From NCBI GenBank assembly GCA_023142175.1, contig JAGLJX010000278.1:1-7061 (forward strand): DNA of 7,061 nt, written 5' to 3'. Position 1 is the first letter of the stretch. Each line of letters begins with the position of its first letter. The DNA is from Emcibacter sp. GTDB lineage: Bacteria; Pseudomonadota; Alphaproteobacteria; Sphingomonadales; Emcibacteraceae. The translations under genes were made by a program, and so were the position numbers. The notes under the pieces were generated by a model. It worked only from the letters and a program-made list of their open reading frames with translations, was not told the origin of the DNA and ran no database searches. Positions 1 through 6,697 of this stretch are shown here, one piece after another.

Positions 1-290
1 TATTCCGCTTCCACGTCAGCCTTGATGGCTTCCCGCTTTGAAGCAACCGTTGATGTTGCCTTGGCACGGGCTTCTTCCAGAGCTTTCTCGTAAGCTGTTC
101 TGGCTTCTTCCGCTTGTGCTTGCAGCTTTTCAGCCTCTTGCAGATCAGATGCTATCCGGTCCTGACGTCTTTCCAGAACCTGTGTGATTTTCGGCGCAGC
201 GCTATAAGCGATGAACAGATAAATCAGTCCAAAGATAATAAACAGCCAGAAAATCTGGGGCAGAAAAACTGCGGGGTCTAATTGTGGCAT
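1..290 (-). CDS. atpF': F0F1 ATP synthase subunit b' (partial, 3' end outside window)
   Basis: This is the N-terminal 96 codons of a peripheral-stalk subunit of F0, which with subunit b links the membrane channel to F1 so the stator does not turn. My translation starts MPQLDPAVFLPQIFWLFIIF. One membrane helix spans about residues 8-30 and is followed by a charged, Ala/Glu/Lys-rich helix typical of the b/b' stalk. The MPQLDP...F.PQ.FWL opening is the b' form (AtpF', also called AtpG or AtpF2) of alphaproteobacteria and cyanobacteria, not the b form. The position directly after atpE agrees; subunit b (atpF) would be expected next, outside the window. The ATG at 290 follows AAGGAG (299-304) with an 8-nt spacer. 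The reading frame is open to the window edge. Confidence 0.93.
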   Translation of the reverse strand, partial: MPQLDPAVFLPQIFWLFIIFGLIYLFIAYSAAPKITQVLERRQDRIASDLQEAEKLQAQAEEARTAYEKALEEARAKATSTVASKREAIKADVEAE

Positions 291-301
291 TGTCTTCTCT
301 C

Positions 302-325
302 CTTGATCCTATTCTAAGGATCAGG
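302..325 (-). promoter_or_regulatory. Intercistronic hairpin abutting the atpF' ribosome binding site
   Basis: Between atpE and atpF' the minus strand holds TGATCCT (323-317), a 6-nt loop (316-311) and AGGATCA (310-304), a perfect 7-bp stem. One further C-G pair (325/302) lies beyond an A-C mismatch. The last base of the 3' arm is the first A of the AAGGAG Shine-Dalgarno (304-299) of atpF'. No T-run follows, so it is not a typical terminator. An mRNA processing, stabilising or translation-tuning role between the highly expressed c subunit and b' is inference. Confidence 0.5.
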
Positions 326-336
326 CCTGTAAAAAC

Positions 337-561
337 TTAAGTGAACAGGATGATGAAGGCGATAACCAGACCAAACAGACCTGTTGCTTCAGCAAGGGCA
401 AAACCAAGCATGGCATTACCAAAGAACTGAGGGGCAGCCGCAGGATTACGAATAGCAGCGGAAACATAGCTTCCGAAGATATTACCAATACCAATACCCG
501 CACCAATAAGAGCTGAACATGCGATACCCGCACCGATCATTTTTGCAGCTTCTACTTCCAT
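337..561 (-). CDS. atpE: F0F1 ATP synthase subunit c (rotor ring, H+ type)
   Basis: This 74-residue proteolipid forms the rotating c ring of F0 in the inner membrane and carries protons. Two hydrophobic helices form a hairpin. Helix 1 has the glycine ladder G20-A-G22-I-G24-I-G26, the polar loop is R38-N39-P40, and helix 2 carries the essential carboxylate E58 in FALAEATGLFGLVIAF. Length and all motifs are those of a normal alphaproteobacterial subunit c. Helix 1 lacks a glutamine ligand and helix 2 lacks the E-S/T motif of Na+ rings, so protons are the likely ion. The ATG at 561 is preceded by a strong AAGGAAG and a very AT-rich leader, fitting the high dosage that this subunit needs. It lies 49 bp after atpB and 46 bp before atpF'. 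Confidence 0.97.
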   Translation of the reverse strand: MEVEAAKMIGAGIACSALIGAGIGIGNIFGSYVSAAIRNPAAAPQFFGNAMLGFALAEATGLFGLVIAFIILFT

Positions 562-610
562 TTTAACTTCCTTTTTTTAAAAATTAATTACCAAAAAATT
601 ATATTAAGCC
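562..610 (-). promoter_or_regulatory. AU-rich atpE translation-initiation leader with strong RBS
   Basis: The 49-nt gap between atpB and atpE has only 8 G or C bases. On the coding strand it carries runs of T, then A, ending in AAGGAAG (Shine-Dalgarno) about 5 nt before the atpE ATG. In E. coli a U-rich stretch upstream of the atpE RBS is an established translational enhancer that raises subunit c output relative to its operon neighbours. A similar role here is inference from position and composition. No strong hairpin or promoter is evident in it. Confidence 0.5.
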
Positions 611-1336
611 CTAATGCAAATGCAGGGCATCATTCAAATACATACATGTCAAGATTGCAAACACATAGGCCTGCAAACATGCCACCAACAATTCCAGTCC
701 GGTTAGTGCGACGATAAAGGCGAATGGTACAACACCAAGAACACCCAGAGCCACAACAAAACCGCCAAATACTTTCAACATCGTATGTCCGGCCACCATA
801 TTGGCAAACAGACGAACGGAAAGGCTTATGGGACGGGACAGATAAGATACCAGCTCAATAAGCACCAACAATGGCATCAAAGCCAGTGGCGCGCCCTTAG
901 GCACAAAGAGCAAGAAGAATTTAAAGCCATGCTTATACAAACCAATAAACGTCACCCCGATGAATACAAAAGCCGCCATGGCAAATGTCACCGCGATATG
1001 ACTGGTAAATGTAAAGCCAAAATAAGGAACCATACCAATAAGGTTCGCAAACAGAATGAACATGAACAGGGTAAAGATGAAGGGAAAATATTTCCGCGCT
1101 TCCCGTCCCGCCGTATCATGAAGCATATTGGCGACAAATTCGTAACACATTTCCACCGATAGCTGCCAGCGACCCGGCACCAACGCCCCTTTGCGCATAC
1201 CAACGGTCATAAAGAATATGACTGCGGCAACTGTAAAGGCCATATAAAGGGCAGAGTTTGTGAAAGAAATATCATATCCACCGACATGCAGCGGGATGAG
1301 CGTTTTGATTTCAAATTGCGCGAGCGGACTAGCCAC
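611..1336 (-). CDS. atpB: F0F1 ATP synthase subunit a (proton channel)
   Basis: This 241-residue polytopic inner-membrane protein forms the two proton half-channels against the c ring. The signature helix contains RPISLSVRLFANMVAGH, with the essential arginine at R175 (equivalent to E. coli aR210). The last helix has LELLVACLQAYVFAIL with Q222 (E. coli aQ252 equivalent). I count about five to six hydrophobic helices. I chose the GTG at 1336 because it gives the usual alphaproteobacterial start (ASPLAQFEIKTL) and lies 7 nt after GAAGGA (1349-1344). That Shine-Dalgarno sits in the last codons of atpI, whose TAA ends 4 nt before this start, so translation is probably coupled. The in-frame ATG at 1420 would add 28 polar residues overlapping atpI and is rejected. 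Confidence 0.96.
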   Translation of the reverse strand: MASPLAQFEIKTLIPLHVGGYDISFTNSALYMAFTVAAVIFFMTVGMRKGALVPGRWQLSVEMCYEFVANMLHDTAGREARKYFPFIFTLFMFILFANLIGMVPYFGFTFTSHIAVTFAMAAFVFIGVTFIGLYKHGFKFFLLFVPKGAPLALMPLLVLIELVSYLSRPISLSVRLFANMVAGHTMLKVFGGFVVALGVLGVVPFAFIVALTGLELLVACLQAYVFAILTCMYLNDALHLH

Positions 1337-1340
1337 TGTG

Positions 1341-1679
1341 TTATCCTTCGTTACTGTTAGCCTTTTCGGCTGCTTCTTCCCGTTTACGTGCTTGCTGTTC
1401 TTCGATCTGCTTTGCCGCACGCATCACATTAAAAATCCCGGCACCAAGGCCAAGAAAAATAAAAACTATCATCAACCATGGTTTCGTTCCCAGCACCTTG
1501 TCCAGAAAATAACCGATTATCAATCCGACAATCAGCCCCGAAACCAATTCCGCTACAAGACGCATTGCCATCCCGTAAGCATGTTGCTCGTTAATCCCGC
1601 TCTCATTTTTAGGCTCAATGGCCTTCTGAGCTTTTTTAACGCGGGCCTTTAAACTTGTCAGTGGTGGTTCTTCTTCCAT
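1341..1679 (-). CDS. atpI: AtpI, F0 assembly/accessory protein
   Basis: This 112-residue small membrane protein is the first gene of the F0 operon. AtpI proteins are thought to help assemble the c ring, possibly with a role in ion supply. The protein has a polar N-terminus (about 1-38) and two transmembrane helices (about 42-60 and 68-88). They carry the family pattern AELVSGLIVGLIIGYFLD, then GTKPW, then FLGLGAGIFNVMRA. A charged Lys/Glu/Arg tail follows. Length and motifs are normal for the alphaproteobacterial form. The ATG at 1679 follows GAGGGA/AGGAG within 6-11 nt. A sigma70-like promoter lies just upstream, and the stop is 4 nt from the atpB start, so this is very likely the first cistron of an atpIBEF'F transcript. 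Confidence 0.94.
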   Translation of the reverse strand: MEEEPPLTSLKARVKKAQKAIEPKNESGINEQHAYGMAMRLVAELVSGLIVGLIIGYFLDKVLGTKPWLMIVFIFLGLGAGIFNVMRAAKQIEEQQARKREEAAEKANSNEG

Positions 1680-1721
1680 AAAAGATCCCTCTCCTGATTA
1701 AAGGCCCATAAAATTGACTGC

Positions 1722-1750
1722 AACATAGTTTCTGCTCTATGGCCTGTCAA
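1722..1750 (-). promoter_or_regulatory. Sigma70-type promoter of the atp (F0) operon
   Basis: In the 109 bp between smc and atpI the minus strand has a perfect -35 hexamer TTGACA (1750-1745), a 17-nt spacer and the -10 hexamer TATGTT (1727-1722). Transcription would start near 1715, leaving a leader of roughly 35 nt before the atpI ATG. The AT-rich stretch just after the smc stop (about 1774-1791) lies upstream of the -35. The match to the housekeeping consensus and its position make this the most convincing promoter in the window. Confidence 0.7.
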
Positions 1751-1788
1751 GCATCAAAACACCCGCTTCAATGGAAAAAATTATATAT

Positions 1789-4700
1789 TTAGGCTGGAAC
1801 GGAAGTGCTTACCCGATCGCGCATTTTTTCGGCACTTTCCAGATCAACAGAAACAAGCTGTGATACGCCGCGTTCAGCCATTGTAACGCCGAAAAGGCGG
1901 TTCATTCGCGACATGGTAACGGCATTATGGGTCACAATCAGAAAGCGGGTGGAAGTATTGGCAGCCATTTCATCCAACAGGTCACAAAACCGGCCCACAT
2001 TAGCATCATCAAGCGGCGCATCCACTTCGTCCAAAACACAAATGGGGGACGGATTGGTCATAAAGACCGCAAATATCAGTGATAACGCCGTCAAGGCTTG
2101 TTCTCCGCCGGACAGCAGGCCAAGGTTTTGCATCTTTTTACCGGGTGGACTTGCCATGATTTCCAGCCCTGCATCAAGCGGATCATCGGATTCGGTAAGC
2201 TCCAGATGAGCTTCCCCTCCGCCAAACAGTGTGGTGAAGAGATGTTTAAAATGTTCATTCACCTCATCAAAAGCCTTAAGAATCCGCGAGCGCCCTTCTC
2301 GGTTCAAGTCCGAAATTGCCCTACGCAGAGCAGTGATGGCCTTATCAAGCTCCTCGCGTTCTGATATGGAAATATCTAGCTGTTCCTGAATTTCAACCAG
2401 TTCGGCATCGGCACGTAGATTGACCGCTCCCAGCCTTTCCCGTTCCGCCTTCAATCGTTCGAGACGGTGCAGCGTCTGTTCCGGGTCTGGCAGTTGCTGC
2501 TCTTCTTCGACCTGCGCAATTTCCCTGAGCAACTTTGGCTGACAGTCAAATTCTTCTAGAATTCGCCGTTTCAGGTGAATTTCCTGTTCTTCGTATTGTT
2601 CCAGATTGGTTTCCAGCCGCACCTTCTGTTCGCGCACCTCAGCCAAGTTGGTCTGAGTTGTACGGATTTCCTTATCCTTACCCGCCAAAAGGTCTTCACA
2701 ATCCAGCAAAGTCCGTGCGGCCTGTTTGCGCTCATCGCCCGCACGGTCAATCAATTGATTAAGCTTCCGACGTTCCTCGACAATCTCACCGGGTCTGTTT
2801 TCCAATAATTTAAGTTCGCCTGTGGTTTTCCCATGACGGTCTTTCAGGTCGTTAATGTGAATTTCCACATTATCAATACGTAATTTCCAGGCGGAAAGTT
2901 CGGTCCCGATCTGTTCAAGCCGATTATGCCTTGCATCACTTTGTGAAATGAAGCTGTCATGATTAAACCGCGCTTCGGAGAGGTTTTTGCGTTTGTCTTC
3001 AACATTTTGACGGGCAACTTGAATTTTCAGACCAAGATCTTCCCCTTCTGGCAAGGCCGCAAGATCCTTGTTAATTTCCTGATTATGGGTTTTTACCTGA
3101 TCAATGTCCTCAACCAAATGACCCAAACGGTCTTTCAGTGCGCTTTCCTCGGATTGATGGCGGGTGGCCTGTTTCTCAGCCTCCGTCAAGCTGCGGCGGG
3201 CGCGGGCTGCCTTCTCTTCTGCCTCGCGCCATTTTAAGCGGGCATCCCTTGCCGTCTTCCTGACTGCCTCTAATTTTTCCTGAATATTATGTAAAGTTTT
3301 CCGCGCCTCACTTACATCTTCCATATGTTTGTCAAATTCTTTTTCCAATTCAACAAGGCGGTTTTTCTGGGACAATTTTACCGCCGTGGTGCTCGGCGCA
3401 TCGGGAGAGACACAAAGACCATCCCAACGCCACACACCACCGTTTAGGCTGACCAGTCGTTGTCCCGGTTTCAATTGACCAAGCAGAGTTATGGCTTCCG
3501 CCTCGCTACCGACAACACCGATCTGTGCAAGCCGCCGGGTCAGCACCTCAGACCCGCTGACATGGTCGGTCATGCTGTCAACCCCGGCTGGCAATTCCTG
3601 CTTGTGATCATAAGCCGAGAGCGACCGCCAATGAATATTTGCACTCACATCGTCAGAGGCTTCCAGGTCTTCGTCCAGAGCGACACCCAGTGCAGTTTCA
3701 TATCCGGGGCTGACGGAAAGCTGTTCCATGATAGGCGAACCATTTTCATCCTCCCCACGGGCAAGCAGCTCCTCCAACCCTTCTTTTTCAGCCTGAACCC
3801 GCGCCAACTTGCTCTGAAGCGCTTGTAATACATCCCTTGAGTCCTGCTCTTTTTGTTGAAAAATCTGGCGGTTATCTTCTGTTTCCCGCGATTTTAACGA
3901 CATAATATTGATGGCATTTTCTGCTTCTGCAAGTAAATTCTCAGCATTGGACAGGGCATTGGTGAATAGATTATTGCTTTCGAGGCGTGCCAATCTCTCC
4001 TCGATTGTGGTGCGCTGCTCAAGCAACGAATTAAGTCTTTTTTCGGATTCTTCATTATTTCGGGTCAGGTTGTCTTTTTCGGCGGTCTGCTGCGCCTGCT
4101 TCTGGGTCAGTTCTTCCAATGCCCATTCCGCCTCAAGAGTTGCGGTTTGTTTGACCTTCAATATGCCCGATAATTCATCCACATTATCGGTTTGATTTTC
4201 GATCTGGCCCAGTAATTCCTGTTTCTCCGCCAGCAATCTTTGCAGAATAGAGGCGGTATCCTTAATTACATCCCGTTCCCGAATCTCATCCTGATCAATC
4301 TGCCTCAGAAGTTCGTTAAGCTTGGTCTGGGTCTCTGTCAGCCTAGTCTCTTCACCGTCAAGACCGTCCCGTGTTACTGTGATATGGTGTAGTTTGGCGG
4401 CTAATTCAGCTTCTGTCTGGCGCAGGGTGGGTAATTTTGCCGCATGAATCGCCTGTTCCCTGTTCAGCTTGCTAAGTTCTGTAGTGATGGCGGCAACCTG
4501 TACCACCACGGCACGCAATTCCTTGTCCGAGAGCTGTTTATGATCCTGTATGGCCAACCATTCCATATAATTGATCAGGGCCTGAAGGGTGCGGATTTCC
4601 CCACTGATTTTCTTATAGCGCTTTGCCTGACGGGCCTGTTTCTGAAGGCCACGGATTTGATCATTCAACTGAACTTCAATATCAGCAAGCCGCTCAAGAT

Positions 4701-5268
4701 TATGTTCGGCTGACCGAAGCTTGCTTTCGGCCTCTTTACGGCGGGAGTGAAGCCCGCTGATACCGGCGGCCTCCTCAAGCACTTTGCGCCTTTCCCTTGG
4801 CTTGGCGTTAACCAGACTTCCGATCCGGCCCTGACTTACCATTGAGGGTGAATGGGCGCCCGTAGAAGCATCAGCAAAAAGCAACTTAATATCTTTTCCC
4901 CTGACATCCTTGCTGTTCAGCATATAGGCCGAACCACATTCCCGCTCTATGCGTCGGGAAATTTCCATCTGTATTTCATCATTGAATATGGTCGGGGCGG
5001 AACGGTCATCATTGATTATGGAAAGTGTCACTTCGGCAAGGTTGCGGGCAGGCCGCGTCGTGGTTCCGGCAAAAATTACATCATCCATGCCAGACCCGCG
5101 CATACTTTTTGCGGAATTTTCACCCATCACCCACCGCAGGGCTTCCAAAAGGTTGGACTTACCACAGCCATTGGGCCCGACCACGCCGGTCAGGCCATTA
5201 TCTATGACCAGTTCGGTTGGGTCCACAAAGGACTTGAAACCTGATAACCGAAGTCGTGTAAAATCCAA
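1789..5268 (-). CDS. smc: Chromosome segregation protein SMC
   Basis: SMC is the ATP-driven, DNA-entrapping condensin subunit that compacts and segregates chromosomes with ScpA and ScpB. The 1159 residues are a normal full length. The N-terminal head has Walker A GPNGCGKS (31-38), an R-loop around R57 and the Q-loop Q146 in SQGRIG. Long coiled coils run about 170-500 and 635-1000, flanking a hinge at about 505-630. The C-terminal head has the ABC signature LSGGEQ (1052-1057), Walker B ICVLDE with D1080/E1081, the D-loop LDDAN and the switch His1114. All ATPase residues are intact. The hinge is divergent, lacking the usual glycine-rich closing motif, but retains PGQRLVS and WRWDG, as I recall for alphaproteobacterial SMCs. 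The start is TTG at 5268: it gives the family opening DFTRLRLSGFKSF, and no in-frame ATG fits. It lies 21 bp after the second dsbA. Confidence 0.97.
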   Translation of the reverse strand: MDFTRLRLSGFKSFVDPTELVIDNGLTGVVGPNGCGKSNLLEALRWVMGENSAKSMRGSGMDDVIFAGTTTRPARNLAEVTLSIINDDRSAPTIFNDEIQMEISRRIERECGSAYMLNSKDVRGKDIKLLFADASTGAHSPSMVSQGRIGSLVNAKPRERRKVLEEAAGISGLHSRRKEAESKLRSAEHNLERLADIEVQLNDQIRGLQKQARQAKRYKKISGEIRTLQALINYMEWLAIQDHKQLSDKELRAVVVQVAAITTELSKLNREQAIHAAKLPTLRQTEAELAAKLHHITVTRDGLDGEETRLTETQTKLNELLRQIDQDEIRERDVIKDTASILQRLLAEKQELLGQIENQTDNVDELSGILKVKQTATLEAEWALEELTQKQAQQTAEKDNLTRNNEESEKRLNSLLEQRTTIEERLARLESNNLFTNALSNAENLLAEAENAINIMSLKSRETEDNRQIFQQKEQDSRDVLQALQSKLARVQAEKEGLEELLARGEDENGSPIMEQLSVSPGYETALGVALDEDLEASDDVSANIHWRSLSAYDHKQELPAGVDSMTDHVSGSEVLTRRLAQIGVVGSEAEAITLLGQLKPGQRLVSLNGGVWRWDGLCVSPDAPSTTAVKLSQKNRLVELEKEFDKHMEDVSEARKTLHNIQEKLEAVRKTARDARLKWREAEEKAARARRSLTEAEKQATRHQSEESALKDRLGHLVEDIDQVKTHNQEINKDLAALPEGEDLGLKIQVARQNVEDKRKNLSEARFNHDSFISQSDARHNRLEQIGTELSAWKLRIDNVEIHINDLKDRHGKTTGELKLLENRPGEIVEERRKLNQLIDRAGDERKQAARTLLDCEDLLAGKDKEIRTTQTNLAEVREQKVRLETNLEQYEEQEIHLKRRILEEFDCQPKLLREIAQVEEEQQLPDPEQTLHRLERLKAERERLGAVNLRADAELVEIQEQLDISISEREELDKAITALRRAISDLNREGRSRILKAFDEVNEHFKHLFTTLFGGGEAHLELTESDDPLDAGLEIMASPPGKKMQNLGLLSGGEQALTALSLIFAVFMTNPSPICVLDEVDAPLDDANVGRFCDLLDEMAANTSTRFLIVTHNAVTMSRMNRLFGVTMAERGVSQLVSVDLESAEKMRDRVSTSVPA

Positions 5269-5270
5269 TA

Positions 5271-5277
5271 TTCCCTC
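5271..5277 (-). promoter_or_regulatory. Ribosome binding site deciding the TTG start of smc
   Basis: The coding strand reads GAGGGAATA then TTG. The GAGG core is only about 5 nt from the TTG, a short but workable spacing. It sits in the 21-bp gap after the upstream dsbA-like stop. The preceding codon is ATA and no ATG lies in a position matching the conserved SMC N-terminus, so TTG is the supported initiator. Confidence 0.6.
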
Positions 5278-5289
5278 TTTTCCGTTAAC

Positions 5290-6000
5290 TTATTTGCCCA
5301 CAGCCTCAATAGCCTTTTCAATTGAGGCAATATCATTACGATCCAGCATCTTGCCATCAACAATCACGGTAGGCGTGCTATTCACCTGATATTTTTCAAC
5401 AGCTTTTCCCCTGACTTTCAACAGGTAATTTACGACTTCTTTATTATCCAAACATTTCTTAGCATCATCAGGGCTGATGCCTGCTGAAGCCGCAACTCTG
5501 GTCACCTCTGCTTTAGCAAAATTAATAGCAGCCTCTCTCCCGTCCCTGTCATATATAAGTTTCAGTTCGGCCAGCCTGTTCCAATCCGGTTGGTTCTCGA
5601 AATAAACTTCCAAAGTAGGCAGAAAATTTTCTTCTGATACGCAACGGGTTATACTGGCGGCATATACATCAAAGGGATTATCAAAAACAAAATTACGATA
5701 AACCAGTTTTGCTTTTCCGGTATCAAGGTATTTCTCCTTCAATACAGGATGAACATCCGCGTGAAAATGCGCACAATGCGGGCAAGTAATAGCCGCATAT
5801 TCAATTATTTCAATGGGCGCATCCTCATCACCGATGATGATGTCATAATTCAAAAAATCCACTAGGTCGGCATCGTTACTTTGAACCTGAACCGTATCTT
5901 CTTTAACCTGAACAGGTGCCTTCTGCGTAATGCTGGTCATATAGAAACCACCGCCGATAACAGCGATAGCAATGACAAGGAGTACGTTTTTCCTGGTCAT
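5290..6000 (-). CDS. DsbA-family thiol:disulfide oxidoreductase, probably membrane-anchored (copy proximal to smc)
   Basis: This 236-residue thioredoxin-fold protein is expected to form or reshuffle disulfides in periplasmic proteins. Residues 6-21 are a hydrophobic segment after MTRKN. No good small-residue cleavage site follows, so it may stay as a signal anchor, with a polar linker to about residue 45. The catalytic motif is C73-P-H-C76. The cis-proline loop is S-T209-P210; threonine before the cis-proline resembles DsbC/DsbG, not the valine of E. coli DsbA. Two more cysteines (C120, C183) could form a structural disulfide. It closely resembles the upstream gene, especially around the active site. 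Its ATG overlaps the upstream stop (TAATG) and follows GGGGAG by 6 nt, so the two are translationally coupled. DsbA-like function is secure; oxidase versus isomerase is not. Confidence 0.92.
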   Translation of the reverse strand: MTRKNVLLVIAIAVIGGGFYMTSITQKAPVQVKEDTVQVQSNDADLVDFLNYDIIIGDEDAPIEIIEYAAITCPHCAHFHADVHPVLKEKYLDTGKAKLVYRNFVFDNPFDVYAASITRCVSEENFLPTLEVYFENQPDWNRLAELKLIYDRDGREAAINFAKAEVTRVAASAGISPDDAKKCLDNKEVVNYLLKVRGKAVEKYQVNSTPTVIVDGKMLDRNDIASIEKAIEAVGK

Positions 6001-6570
6001 TATTTGCTCCCCGCCAGAATAGCCTTTTCAATAGTGTCAAATTGATAATTATCAAGTTTTTTGCCATTCACTATGATGGTAGGCGTAGAGTTAACTTCGT
6101 ATTTTTCAATAGCGTGCTTATTGGTATCCATCAGATATTTCAAAACATCCGTCCGGGCCAGGCATTTATAGGCATCAGATTCCTTCATGCCAGCGATTTT
6201 AGCAATCTTAATGGCCTCCCCCTTGGCAAAACCAAGCGAGGCAAATTTGCCATAGGGTTTAAGTTCACTAAACTCTTTATATTTCACCCACGCTTGCTGA
6301 CGTTTAAAATAAAGTCCAAGAAGTGGAAAGAATTTCTTTTCCGTAACGCAACGGTTTGTCATCGCCGCAAAAACATCAAAAGGATTGTTGGCAAAAACAA
6401 AGTTACGGAACACAATTTTCACTTTGCCTGTATCCACATATTTCTTTTTCAATTCTGGTAGAATATCTTTATGAAATGATGCGCAATGGGGACAGGTCGT
6501 GGAGGCATATTCAATAATTTCAATGGGAGCATTCTTATCACCCAAAATCATGTCATAATTTAAAAAACCG
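5796..6570 (-). repeat. Tandem gene duplication of dsbA-like genes (direct repeat, about 710 bp period)
   Basis: The two dsbA-like genes are direct repeats. The clearest nucleotide match is 5796-5860 against 6506-6570, offset exactly 710 bp, with 54 of 65 bases identical by my manual comparison. It covers the codons from the conserved FLNYD motif into the IEIIEYA strand before the CPHC site. The active-site half of the proteins is also highly similar, while the middle helical insertion diverges. The simplest reading is an in-place duplication followed by divergence. Confidence 0.75.
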
Positions 6571-6671
6571 CTATCCTGCTCTGCGGCATTAGCCCCAGCG
6601 ACAAAAGAAAAAAGGCTCGCCAAGAAAATAGCGAAAATCTGTGATATTCGTTTATATAGTTGTTTAGTCAT
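6000..6671 (-). CDS. DsbA-family thiol:disulfide oxidoreductase with cleavable signal peptide (promoter-proximal copy)
   Basis: This 223-residue periplasmic thioredoxin-fold protein is the first of a tandem pair. It has a Sec signal peptide: basic MTKQLYKR, a hydrophobic core at about 12-25, and a likely cleavage near AGANA-A (residues 26-30). The mature protein begins close to the shared FLNYD motif. The active site is C60-P-H-C63 and the cis-proline loop is S-T196-P197. C108 and C170 match the two extra cysteines of its neighbour. Compared with the neighbour it has one extra residue in ANNPF and a more Lys-rich surface. The ATG at 6671 has only a weak Shine-Dalgarno (GTGGA about 6 nt away), but the signal peptide supports this start. 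Which partner reoxidises or reduces it (DsbB- or DsbD-like) is not shown here. Confidence 0.92.
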   Translation of the reverse strand: MTKQLYKRISQIFAIFLASLFSFVAGANAAEQDSGFLNYDMILGDKNAPIEIIEYASTTCPHCASFHKDILPELKKKYVDTGKVKIVFRNFVFANNPFDVFAAMTNRCVTEKKFFPLLGLYFKRQQAWVKYKEFSELKPYGKFASLGFAKGEAIKIAKIAGMKESDAYKCLARTDVLKYLMDTNKHAIEKYEVNSTPTIIVNGKKLDNYQFDTIEKAILAGSK

Positions 6672-6697
6672 CTTTGATCCACAATATGTTGTATGAA

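Noticed and set aside
321..533. 70-codon minus-strand frame rich in Leu/Val
   Set aside because: It is a frame-shifted shadow of atpE, whose product is unmistakable in its own frame.
337..561. Sodium-type c ring
   Set aside because: The Gln ligand in helix 1 and the E-S/T motif in helix 2 are absent; the residues after E58 are A-T-G, as in proton-type rings.
785..1162. 125-codon plus-strand open frame
   Set aside because: It lies entirely antisense to atpB and has a biased composition (many His/Lys/Gln) typical of the reverse strand of hydrophobic codons. No domain is recognisable.
1337..1420. Upstream extension of atpB to an ATG, adding 28 residues
   Set aside because: The added residues are polar, overlap atpI in another frame and do not match subunit a. 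The GTG at 1336 has a well-spaced GAAGGA and the conserved N-terminus.
1260..1652. 130-codon plus-strand open frame across atpI and the atpB start
   Set aside because: It is antisense to two secure genes, with no recognisable family and no convincing RBS.
1752..1773. Inverted arms CATTGAAG / TTTTGATG after smc as a terminator
   Set aside because: The stem needs three G-U pairs out of eight and is followed by CTTGACAGG, not a T-run. It lies just upstream of the atp -35.
4852..5389. Overlapping plus-strand open frames of 130 and 146 codons
   Set aside because: Both are antisense to the SMC head domain and the end of the dsbA-like gene. They are shadows of a highly conserved coding region.
6681..6692. 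Small palindrome ACAA-N4-TTGT before the first dsbA as an operator
   Set aside because: Four-base arms in AT-rich DNA are expected by chance and no regulator gene is nearby.
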